A stretch of DNA of 64,000 bases from Owenia fusiformis (taxonomy: Eukaryota; Annelida; Polychaeta; Sabellida; Oweniidae), in NCBI GenBank assembly GCA_903813345.2, contig CAIIXF020000004.1, positions 7,271,525-7,335,524 on the forward strand, given 5' to 3'. The notes under the pieces were generated by a model, which had not been told where the DNA came from, searched no databases, and worked only from the letters and a program-made list of their open reading frames with translations. The position numbers were made by a program, and so were the translations under genes. Shown one piece after another: positions 46,429-55,077 of this stretch (position 1 is its first letter; the number at the start of each line of letters is the position of its first letter).

Positions 46429-49335
46429 TGTAAAGAACCTGTCTACAGCGCCATCTTTTAAACCAAGGAAGCCATGTTAATTGTTTCTCAAACTGTTGAG
46501 TATGAAACTCCCGACTTTGCAATCACAAAAGAGAAAATAGCCAACTGCTTCAAAAGAAACTTCACTTCTAGCCAAATGACCATGTGGGGATAGTAAAATC
46601 ATATGATGCAATCCGTAATGGTGGGTGAATGCTGTGTGTTTATGTTTGTTGTTTAGATAAAAGTTAATTTGTGTTGGGGTGTAAGTCATCCCAGTGATGG
46701 TCCCTTTAATGTACACCAAAAACTAAACAACACCAGGATTTTACTAAATATATCTGTATACTACTGTTTATTAGAACGTTATAAAAATAGGTGTATAAAA
46801 ATAACTATTCATGGCAAGAAGCCATGATGTCAAAGTTGCGTAATACTGATACTGATTACCCTTAATTATATTGTATCTTTGGTTTACCTGCCTATATTAG
46901 AGTTTCAAAAATAAGTTTACCTGATAAATAATCGATAATCAACTTTCTATGTAGTTTAATAAATGTCATCATTATTACTAAATTTCCAAGAAGACAAAAA
47001 TGTTCAATTAATGACTCTAAAATGAGAATGCTACTGATGATTCAGTGAAACTTGCTAGGACAAACTAAAAGTTTAAATCCTGTATAAGTTTCAGAACCTT
47101 TCCAGCAATCATGATGTCTTTTAACTGTATAATTATATGTAAATGTCTTGTAATTGATTTTTGGAGGAAACCAAGTGTTTGGTTTGAAACACAATAAAAT
47201 CTTGAATCTTGTTAATATAATACCTTACTTGAATCATATGTCTCTTTAGAACAGTCAAAGACTTATATTGGAACAGCTTAGTTTCTGCTATTTAACTAGT
47301 TTTGATTAAATGTGATAGTTGACTAGACTAAATTCTAAATTTCGCCTTTAGAACTTTATTGCCACAAAACTTGGCTTATAAGAAAAATGTAAAAGTCACT
47401 GGTTTCGCGGCACAGTTAAGGCAACGAATACTGTAATAAGTAGGTAAATCTTGCCAACTAATGAAAGTAAGCAAAGTAAAATGAATGGGGACAATTCAAC
47501 CAACCAAGGTAAAATTGTTAAAATGTGTTACTGGACAACAAAGTTCACCAATGACCGGCAAAAATAGTACACTAAACTCTACTTTAAGATCTAACTATGT
47601 TTCTCTATGTAATGAAATATGGGGCTTTGATGCTCCCATAATAATGACTACCTATTTCAAGAATATATATGACATGTACACGAGGCACACATGGTTTGAC
47701 TCCATGTGGCCTTCCTCCGTTTACCAAAACAACTACCAAAACAACAGTGATCCCTATCTGATTACCAAGAAGTGTATCAAGCCTAAAAATATAACATTGG
47801 GGACAAATAACAATAAACACCAACTTTTGTCCACGATGGATTAAATTGAAGTTCCACGTGGTAGCATGGTTTATCTCCATGTTTCTAGTAAAATTTATAT
47901 GCCTTGGTCATGGTTCGACTCCATGATTATAACAAATCTTAAATGGTCATGGTTTATGTCCATGACAAAGGTACCTCTCAAAGTATTGAGCCAAATTAAT
48001 AGTATAAAAATGACGAATTTTAAAATTATCAATAAAAACAGCCAATGTGATCGATGGAATTCAATTACACGTGGTTATCTACGCACGTGGCATCATGGTT
48101 TATCTCCATGGCTATGCTGAAATTCCGTTGCATTGGTCATGGTTTATCTCCATGAACCGTTCATGTGGGTCGATATGAACGCACTATACTACTGTCAACT
48201 TTAAATCATGTCTAATAATCGTAATAAATTGGGACCAACAATTAATTTACGCTGGGTATCTTAAAGATATTCCCTGAAAATATACCAACCAAAAAATTAT
48301 GAAATAATTACCGCCAAAATGGCCGCCACGCAACCCACGTGGAATAAATCCTGTTCAATTAATAAGGTTGAAGATATCGTAATTAAGCTAATATCGTCAA
48401 ATATATCAAACTATAAATACTGTCAATTGCCAAACATAAATTAGAGAAGTATCCCCAAAACTATTCGAAGAAAGCCTAGAACATTGATATTTAAATTCTG
48501 AACAATGGCGCACGTGTACCATCATGCATGGATAATCTTAAAAATAGTTATTCTTCCTTCAAAAGCTTTGCCTAAAGTGTGCTGCACATACACATATTGT
48601 ATTTTTATTCATAACATGGAACTGTAACCATAAAATTGTGTGCAACAGTAAATATATCAACATTTAAAAATATCTTTAAAAATCTTAATCAATTACCTAG
48701 CGTGAATTAAAGTTCAAACACAAAAGTTAACAAATTTAAGGAAAAAATAAGGCAAAAATTGCTACCTGAGTTTTCCTTTCTTTCCGTTGGTCCATGTTGT
48801 CTTTAACAATGGACTACTTCCACGAATATAAGGTTATGTGTAAAATAAATTGTCAAACTATCGGGAGATATTTAAAAGAGCTGCACGTTTCTAGAGCCTG
48901 CAAGCAGAACAAATTGGTAACCTCGAACCAATTCTAATTTAAAAACTTACGTGGCTAACCTTGCATGGACTGTACATAAAACCCAAAAAAGGTTACAAAA
49001 TCTATAAAAACATTATACAATAGGTTCAAAATACATATAAAAACAATTAAGGCATCATAGAGATGAAAAACATAAAAATATAAAATGGTGTTCAAGAGTA
49101 GTTTGCAACTTCCGGTATGGCCGCCATGGCACAGAAAAGTTTCAAAATTATTTCAATATCTGTAACTGGCGATAATAAATCAACAAGGACATATAAACAT
49201 CATAATATATATAACATACAATCGGAAGTTAAGACAATACGTCTCTGAGAATTCCAACAAATGTAAACAGCTATAAGGTGAGAAAAACTTAGAATAACCA
49301 AAATAATTTCTGAGATAAATTGCTGGATTTTTACA
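46429..49335 (-). repeat. 3' LTR
   Basis: 2,907 bp, long for a Ty3/gypsy LTR. Minus-strand AATAAA at about 46765, some 330 bp from the outer end, is a plausible poly(A) signal. Near the other end a cluster ACTTCCGG (ETS-like, 49107) and GCCGCCATGG (YY1-like, 49120) could be promoter-proximal. Short ORFs inside are copies of those in the other LTR and have no family signature. Confidence 0.95.
47690..48154. promoter_or_regulatory. Six 17-bp palindromes and E-boxes in the 3' LTR
   Basis: CATGGTTTATCTCCATG-type imperfect palindromes (CATGG...CCATG) start at 47690, 47865, 47909, 47948, 48094 and 48138. CACGTG lies at 47855, 48068 and 48084 between them and at 48336 and 48511 just beyond. Spacing between palindromes is irregular, unlike a simple tandem repeat. 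Likely protein-binding or RNA-hairpin sites. Confidence 0.7.
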
Positions 49336-49336
49336 A

Positions 49337-49347
49337 TATCCCCCCTT
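49337..49347 (-). other. Polypurine tract
   Basis: On the minus strand AAGGGGGGATA precedes the 3' LTR by about two bases. This is where plus-strand DNA synthesis is primed in LTR elements. It is the only purine run directly next to the LTR. Confidence 0.75.
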
Positions 49348-49433
49348 AAATTTATGTTTGTCCCAAACATTGATTAATTGAAAGTTGTATGTTGTATATG
49401 TATAATGCCAATGTTACATGCTCGTGTAGAAAT

Positions 49434-50969
49434 TCATATAAATCCAAATGTAAAATAGTCCTTTAGTAAATAAAACAATGTCATTTTTTTCTTGAGACTG
49501 TAGTCGACAGGGAGATACTGCTCCCCTGTTGGCCACATTCTGGCGATCACATCAGCAAGGGTTTCCTTGGTAACAACTAGCTTAACCCCGGATCCTTCTC
49601 CCTTTGTGGTTGGTGGCTTGGAGGACAGCTTCGATAACTCGGTCTTGGACTTGGCTTGTTCTTTTGTCTGGGAGGCAGAGGTAGTTATGTGTGCCACAGC
49701 AATCTGGGTTTCACTGGTGGTACTAATAACGGCTGGTTTCTCAAGGGTTTGGCAGGCTGCGGTGGTCATTGAGGTCCTAGCAGTCTGGGATCGTTTGGTC
49801 ACTGGCTTGCTAAGGGGCAGCACAGCGACTGCCTTTGTCTGGCAGGCGGAGTTGGTCATGGGGGCCACAGCAGTCTGGGTTTCACTGGTGGTTGTTATAA
49901 CTGCTGGCCTTTTAAGGGTTTGGCAGGCTGAGTGGGTCATTGAGGTAACAGCAGTCTGGGATCCTTTGGTCACTGGCTTTCTAAGGGGCAGCACTGTGAC
50001 TGCCTTTGTCTGGCAGGTAGAGTTGGTCTTGTGTTCCACAGACGTCTTGACTTCCATACCAGTTCTTTCTGTTTGGGCTTGTTGGTTAGGCCTCTCCATC
50101 CCCAATGAGACGACAGGGGCGGTCCCAATCTCTTTTTGCAGCTCAACTTCTTTTTCTTTAAGTTTGCGTGCTAACCTTCTAGCTTTGAGCCTCATGATTT
50201 GTTCTTTCAGCTTGTCCCCAAAGACTGTTTCAGCCAAGTTAAAATCCTTTCCTTTCTTTCCTTTGGTTGCCATCTTGGTCCTTTTTAGGGAGACGACCAT
50301 AAATCTGGCTCCTTTCACTTTCTTAGATGCACAAGTTTTTGATGGTCTCTCTTTTTTGTATACATTTGGTGGCTGGAACAGATTGTCAGGTGGCAAGGGA
50401 GTGACTTTGGGCAAGACTTTGTACTCTGATGATGGAACGGGATATTGAGGGGTGTAGTTGTATGGTTTCCTGCTTTCTTTGGCATGGTTAAGCCCTTTGG
50501 TAGATGATACTACCGGCGGCATCATTGGTGCGTTGGCAGAGATCTTCAAACTTGTTGCATCTTTCCTTGTTTGCTCTACTTTAGTAACTGTGGAGGCTAT
50601 TTTAGGGTGCCTGTCTCCTGGGCTGAGTTTAGTTGCCTTCCTGGGACCATGATCAGAGGATGATTTTCTCTTATGGGAGTCCCGCAGGGGAGCTTGGTAA
50701 TGGGGACCCTGGTGTACCTCATGGTCATGACGTTTAATTTGCCCCATGGTCTCAAACACATCAGGGCACTTGTAACATTTTAGCATTTTCCTCTTCTTTG
50801 GGGTTGCATGGTCCTGTTGGTGGTCTTGGAGGGCTCTTACACTGTACCATCTTGAGCCACAGACTCTACCTCTCACTAGGGTGCCACAAAGGTACACTTC
50901 CTGAAAATAAGATGAGAAGTCAAACTGAGTCAAGGTTTTAATTTGATCGCTACCCACACTAGCACTCAT
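49434..50969 (-). CDS. Retrotransposon ORF3: zinc-finger protein with a regular QT-motif array (511 aa)
   Basis: Function unknown. The ATG overlaps the pol stop (ATGAGTGCTAG, 11 nt shared, +1 frame relative to pol), suggesting termination-reinitiation or a spliced message. Residues 65-86 form a C2H2 finger (C65, C68, H81, H86); C28, C37, H50 and H54 form a looser second one. Residues 205-275 are very basic and 243-282 look helical or coiled-coil. Residues 320-434 hold nine Q(T/I) motifs spaced 18-12-15-12-18-12-15-12, made by duplication of a 57-residue unit. TQT-type motifs in such arrays resemble dynein light chain LC8 binding sites. No signal peptide or membrane segment, so it is not an envelope protein. 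The ORF is intact. Confidence 0.85.
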   Translation of the reverse strand: MSASVGSDQIKTLTQFDFSSYFQEVYLCGTLVRGRVCGSRWYSVRALQDHQQDHATPKKRKMLKCYKCPDVFETMGQIKRHDHEVHQGPHYQAPLRDSHKRKSSSDHGPRKATKLSPGDRHPKIASTVTKVEQTRKDATSLKISANAPMMPPVVSSTKGLNHAKESRKPYNYTPQYPVPSSEYKVLPKVTPLPPDNLFQPPNVYKKERPSKTCASKKVKGARFMVVSLKRTKMATKGKKGKDFNLAETVFGDKLKEQIMRLKARRLARKLKEKEVELQKEIGTAPVVSLGMERPNQQAQTERTGMEVKTSVEHKTNSTCQTKAVTVLPLRKPVTKGSQTAVTSMTHSACQTLKRPAVITTTSETQTAVAPMTNSACQTKAVAVLPLSKPVTKRSQTARTSMTTAACQTLEKPAVISTTSETQIAVAHITTSASQTKEQAKSKTELSKLSSKPPTTKGEGSGVKLVVTKETLADVIARMWPTGEQYLPVDYSLKKKMTLFYLLKDYFTFGFI

Positions 50970-53900
50970 ATTCTTTTAACCAGGAGGGTAGTTTTCGGAC
51001 ACGTTGTCTAGCTTTTGGTGTGACAATAGGGTCAAATTCTTGAATGATTTCTTGTTGTGTAAGGAGAGGTGTATGAGGTTCAATTGATGTGTTTGTTTTT
51101 GTTTGTGATGATGTATTTGCTGTATTGTCTAGTTGCAAGGGTGTATTTTGGTTTGAATCAGCCTCACTAGATTTTGCTATCCACTCTGGTATTTGGCCAA
51201 AGTAAGGTTTCAATCGATTCACATGGACAATTTTTGGAGACGCAGCAGGAGACATCTTCACCTCTAGATTCAGATCAGACATTTTACCAACCACCACACC
51301 CGGACCTGTCCACGGATTGTGGAACTTCGGGGAAGTACCAACTTTCACAACAGGGGAGTGAAGCCAGATCGCATCTCCAGTCTCAAAAGACCTCTCAAAA
51401 GATTTCACATCATAATGTTTCTTTTGTCGTTCTGCCGAAATTTGAAGATTCTCTCGGGCTGTTTCATGGACCCTTAGAAGTATAGATTCTAGGTTTTTGC
51501 CATACTCTGTGTACCGATCCTCGGAGTCATCAGCTACTTTAGGTTTGCCAAACACCAGCTCAGAGGCCAGTCTCGGTTCACGCCCAAACATGAGCATTGC
51601 AGGACTAAACCCGGTGCTTTCATGGACAGCACTGCGGTAGCTGGAGGCAATGAAGGGTAAGTGTTCATCCCAATCTCTATGAGATGGGGATACCACTTTT
51701 GCCAACATCGCTTCGATAGTTCGGTTACTCCTTTCGACCATCCCATCGGATTGGGGATGATACGCTATGGTCCGTGTCTTCGTGATTTCAAGCATGTCGC
51801 AAAGCTCACTAAAAAGATTGGATTCGAATTGGCGACCTTGATCAGAGTGAAGAAGTAGTGGGCTACCATAACGGCAAAAGAACTCAGTCAGTAAGCATGA
51901 CGCAACAGTGGCAGCTTCTTGATTCTTGATTGGACTCACTTCAACAAACTTCGTGAAGTAATCCTCCGCTACTAATACATATTTGAAGCCAGCAGCCGTT
52001 TCAGGAAGAGGACCTAAGATGTCCACAGCCACTCGCTCCAACGGGGCTCCAACAGTATACTTTTTCATAGGTGCCTTGGGTGTTTTCCTGGGGGGTTTAC
52101 GTTTTTGACAGAGAGTACACTCAGCCACATACCTGGCTATATCGGCTTTAAACCCTACCCAGTAGTATGTGTTTCTTACACGGTTTACAGTCCGTGTCAC
52201 ACCAAGGTGCCCACAATCTCTAGCATCATGGCAGCCTTGCAGCACACCCTGTCTAAGATCTTTTGGAACAATTGTCTGCCAGTGATGCAGCTCTCCTTCT
52301 ATCCATTTCCGTTGCAGGACGCCTTCCAGAATTCTGATGCGGTCATACTGGGCCCAATACATCTTAAGTACGGGACTTTTTGGGGCAACTTCCTCCCACA
52401 TTGGTCGCTTGTTGTTCATCAACCACTGGCGGACTAAGTTTAACTCTATGTCTTTGTTAATGGACTGGATGTAACTAGCCAACGAGAGTCCCTCAACCCA
52501 ATTACAGGTGGAGATTGTTTGATCGTCTGCAAACAACCCCTTTGTCGACTCCTGGTCAACCTTAAGAGACATAACCCTTGGTTGGTGCGCAACATCCAGG
52601 TCAAAACTCATACAGGCCAATTTAGATGTGGGGTCTTCTATTTTGTCTTCCTGCTTGCCTGTTACTCTTCCGATACACTCCTGCCTTTTACAATGCTGGC
52701 AGTCCTCATCACAAGGTCGTCGGGACAGACCATCTGCATTTCGGTGTTGCGACCCTGCTCGATGCACTATGTCGAAGTCGTAAGTGTTTAACAACTCAAG
52801 CCATCTGGCAACTTGGCCTTCTGGATTACGGAACCTCATCAGCCATGTCAGAGCGCCATGGTCCGTCCGGACTGTGAATTTAGACCCATACAGATAATGG
52901 TGAAAGTTTTTTACACCTTTCACTATGGCCAAAAGTTCTTTTCGCGTAACGCAGTAGTTCCTCTCCGCTTTGTTTAAAGAATTTGCATTAAATGCGATGG
53001 GCCTCTCCACACCTTGCTGAACTTGAGACAATGCAGCCCCTACGCAATACCCACTTGCATCAGTATCCAAAATGTATGGTAGGTTTGGGTCTGGAAAAGC
53101 CATAATTCCAGCATTGCGAAAATGGTCTTTCAAGGCATCCATGGCTTTTTGGCAAGCACCATCCCATATGAATGGGGTGTTCTTCTCCATTAATTTATAC
53201 AAAGGTTTGGCCAGACTTGAGAAACCACGGATGAACCGCCTGTGATATGAGCATAAGCCGATAAAGGCTTGGACAGCTTTCAAATTCTTTGGTTTCGGCC
53301 AGGTCACTATCTTCCGAATCTTTTCAGGGTCGGCTTGTATCCCTTCACGTGAGACCACATGACCAAGGTATGCTACCTCTGGTTTAAAAAGATTGCACTT
53401 CTTTGGCGACAGCTTCAAGTTGGCTTGCCTTAACCTGTCAAAAACCTGGCCCAGCTTCTCAAGATGACCCTCAAAGGTAGTGTCATACACAATTATGTCA
53501 TCTAAATAAACTAGACACTGAGATGGGGTCAAACCCGCCAAAACACATTCCATAAGACGTTCAAAGGTTGCTGGTGCATTGCAGAGGCCAAAAGGCATGA
53601 CTTTAAACTGAAATAAACCACGCTCGGTCGTGAAAGCGGTTTTTTCGATGTCGTCAGGGTGCATTTCTACTTGCCAATAGCCACTACTCAAGTCTAGGGT
53701 GCTGAACCAACGCGATCCACTGAGAGAATCCAGTAGAGAATCAATGCGGGGTAGAGGGAAGGCATCCTTCACAGTCTCGGCATTTAAAAGACGAAAGTCA
53801 ACGCAAAACCTCTGTGTGCCATCTTTCTTGTCTACCAGCACTATAGGCGAAGCCCAAGGACTGGCTGATGGCTCAATGACACCTTGATCAAGCATATCCC

Positions 53901-55077
53901 TCAAAGCCTTTTCTTCTTCTTTCTTCTTATGGAAAGGGACTCGTCGTGGTCGTTGCTTTATGGGCGCAGAATTCCCTGTATTTATCTTATGTTTTACAAT
54001 GCCAGTCTTACCGAGATCCGTTTTGGAGGTGGCAAAAACATCCCGGTTGTCAAGTAGAAATCTCTTTAGCTGCTGTTTCTCTTGGTCACTCAGCAGATCA
54101 TTATTTCCCGTCTTCATAATAGGCTCCATATACTCTGGGAGCGAAATATTTTCATTTTCTTGGAGATTCGTTTCATTTCCTATAAAACCATCATCATGTT
54201 CTTGAAGTGCATTGCATCCAAATGAAGAATTATCTTTATCTAATCTACAGCTATCTACATTTTCTTCTTGGACATCATTTTCATTATAAAGTTCAGTGTC
54301 TCCATTCACCACTTCACCAAAACCCAGAAAGGTGTTCTTGAACAACTTTTGGCTGTGTTCACTTAGGTTTGTCAACAACAGTGGTATTTGGCCATCCACT
54401 GGAGATACTAAAGTGCGCGCTAGTAGCATTCCAGGGATTTCCAAAAATTGAGTTGTAGAATCTACAAAGAGTGTTTCAGCACAATTGACCTTTCCAGTCA
54501 CTACCAGTGAACACATCGGAGGAACAGTGACATCTTGCAACATATTAATTCTGTACGCACATCTCGGTTCTGAGGTACTTGCATTATGGGCACAGGGGAA
54601 AACAAGACCTCTATCTTTTAATGTCACTGTTCCACTCCGGACATCCAGCACGATATTGTGATTCCTCATGAAATCAGTCCCTAATATCGCTGGGAACGAG
54701 ATAGCGGCCACTAACATTTCCTGTTCCATGGTAGGTCCACCCTCTATTTTTAATGGGGCGCGATAGACTCCTTCAATGGGTAATCTATTTCCATTTGCCA
54801 CCATTTTAGCATGCTTATTAAAAGATGGATCACATTTTGGCGAAGGCCTGAGCCCTCCAAATATTTTGGATGACAGCACACTAACTGTAGCTCCAGAGTC
54901 CAATAAACATGGGATATGTACATTTTCTATTATCACAGAGAGAAACAAACTGTCTCCCTTTTCTCCTGCAGACCCTATTTGTCGCACAAAAGCCTCGTCT
55001 GGGTCTATTGACTTGGCTTCTTCGCGTTTTTTGAACGGTTCTCTTCTATTTTCTTTTCGTCTTTTGGTAAGAAGCAC
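50959..55077 (-). CDS. pol: Retrotransposon Pol: protease, reverse transcriptase, RNase H, integrase
   Basis: Long open frame in the -1 frame to gag; the first listed codon at 55077 is GTG, and translation probably enters by frameshift at 55026-55032, not by a start codon. Aspartic protease DSGA at residues 60-63; RT with VYLDDIIV (YLDD 524-527) and FPLPRIDSLL upstream; RNase H with TDASG (672) and TDHGAL (738); integrase zinc-binding H950, H957, C987, C990 and catalytic D1019, D1079, E1115 (D,D-35-E). After integrase comes a GPY/F-like segment (WTGPGVVVGKM) and no clear chromodomain. All catalytic residues present and no stops, so probably competent. It makes element cDNA and inserts it. Confidence 0.97.
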   Translation of the reverse strand: MLLTKRRKENRREPFKKREEAKSIDPDEAFVRQIGSAGEKGDSLFLSVIIENVHIPCLLDSGATVSVLSSKIFGGLRPSPKCDPSFNKHAKMVANGNRLPIEGVYRAPLKIEGGPTMEQEMLVAAISFPAILGTDFMRNHNIVLDVRSGTVTLKDRGLVFPCAHNASTSEPRCAYRINMLQDVTVPPMCSLVVTGKVNCAETLFVDSTTQFLEIPGMLLARTLVSPVDGQIPLLLTNLSEHSQKLFKNTFLGFGEVVNGDTELYNENDVQEENVDSCRLDKDNSSFGCNALQEHDDGFIGNETNLQENENISLPEYMEPIMKTGNNDLLSDQEKQQLKRFLLDNRDVFATSKTDLGKTGIVKHKINTGNSAPIKQRPRRVPFHKKKEEEKALRDMLDQGVIEPSASPWASPIVLVDKKDGTQRFCVDFRLLNAETVKDAFPLPRIDSLLDSLSGSRWFSTLDLSSGYWQVEMHPDDIEKTAFTTERGLFQFKVMPFGLCNAPATFERLMECVLAGLTPSQCLVYLDDIIVYDTTFEGHLEKLGQVFDRLRQANLKLSPKKCNLFKPEVAYLGHVVSREGIQADPEKIRKIVTWPKPKNLKAVQAFIGLCSYHRRFIRGFSSLAKPLYKLMEKNTPFIWDGACQKAMDALKDHFRNAGIMAFPDPNLPYILDTDASGYCVGAALSQVQQGVERPIAFNANSLNKAERNYCVTRKELLAIVKGVKNFHHYLYGSKFTVRTDHGALTWLMRFRNPEGQVARWLELLNTYDFDIVHRAGSQHRNADGLSRRPCDEDCQHCKRQECIGRVTGKQEDKIEDPTSKLACMSFDLDVAHQPRVMSLKVDQESTKGLFADDQTISTCNWVEGLSLASYIQSINKDIELNLVRQWLMNNKRPMWEEVAPKSPVLKMYWAQYDRIRILEGVLQRKWIEGELHHWQTIVPKDLRQGVLQGCHDARDCGHLGVTRTVNRVRNTYYWVGFKADIARYVAECTLCQKRKPPRKTPKAPMKKYTVGAPLERVAVDILGPLPETAAGFKYVLVAEDYFTKFVEVSPIKNQEAATVASCLLTEFFCRYGSPLLLHSDQGRQFESNLFSELCDMLEITKTRTIAYHPQSDGMVERSNRTIEAMLAKVVSPSHRDWDEHLPFIASSYRSAVHESTGFSPAMLMFGREPRLASELVFGKPKVADDSEDRYTEYGKNLESILLRVHETARENLQISAERQKKHYDVKSFERSFETGDAIWLHSPVVKVGTSPKFHNPWTGPGVVVGKMSDLNLEVKMSPAASPKIVHVNRLKPYFGQIPEWIAKSSEADSNQNTPLQLDNTANTSSQTKTNTSIEPHTPLLTQQEIIQEFDPIVTPKARQRVRKLPSWLKEYEC
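54970..55032 (-). promoter_or_regulatory. Predicted -1 ribosomal frameshift signal: slippery site and pseudoknot
   Basis: In gag frame the minus strand reads TCA AAA AAC, so the heptamer A AAA AAC (55026-55032) is a canonical -1 slippery site. Directly after it GCGAAGAAGCC (55015-55025) can pair with GGCTTTTGTGC (54984-54994), 10 of 11 positions counting G-U pairs. The loop holds AGACCC (55001-55006), which pairs perfectly with GGGTCT (54970-54975) downstream, giving an H-type pseudoknot. Shifting here joins gag ...RSKN to pol ...KKREEAKS. Confidence 0.8.

Noticed and set aside
47485-48120. ORFs of 84-119 codons inside the LTRs, present in both copies
   Set aside because: They are identical in the two LTRs only because the LTRs are; composition is LTR-like (palindrome repeats translate as WFDSM/FISMT) and no family is recognised.
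49567-50448. 293-codon plus-strand ORF opposite ORF3
   Set aside because: Antisense shadow of ORF3: the V-W-Q-A repeats are the reverse reading of the QT repeat.
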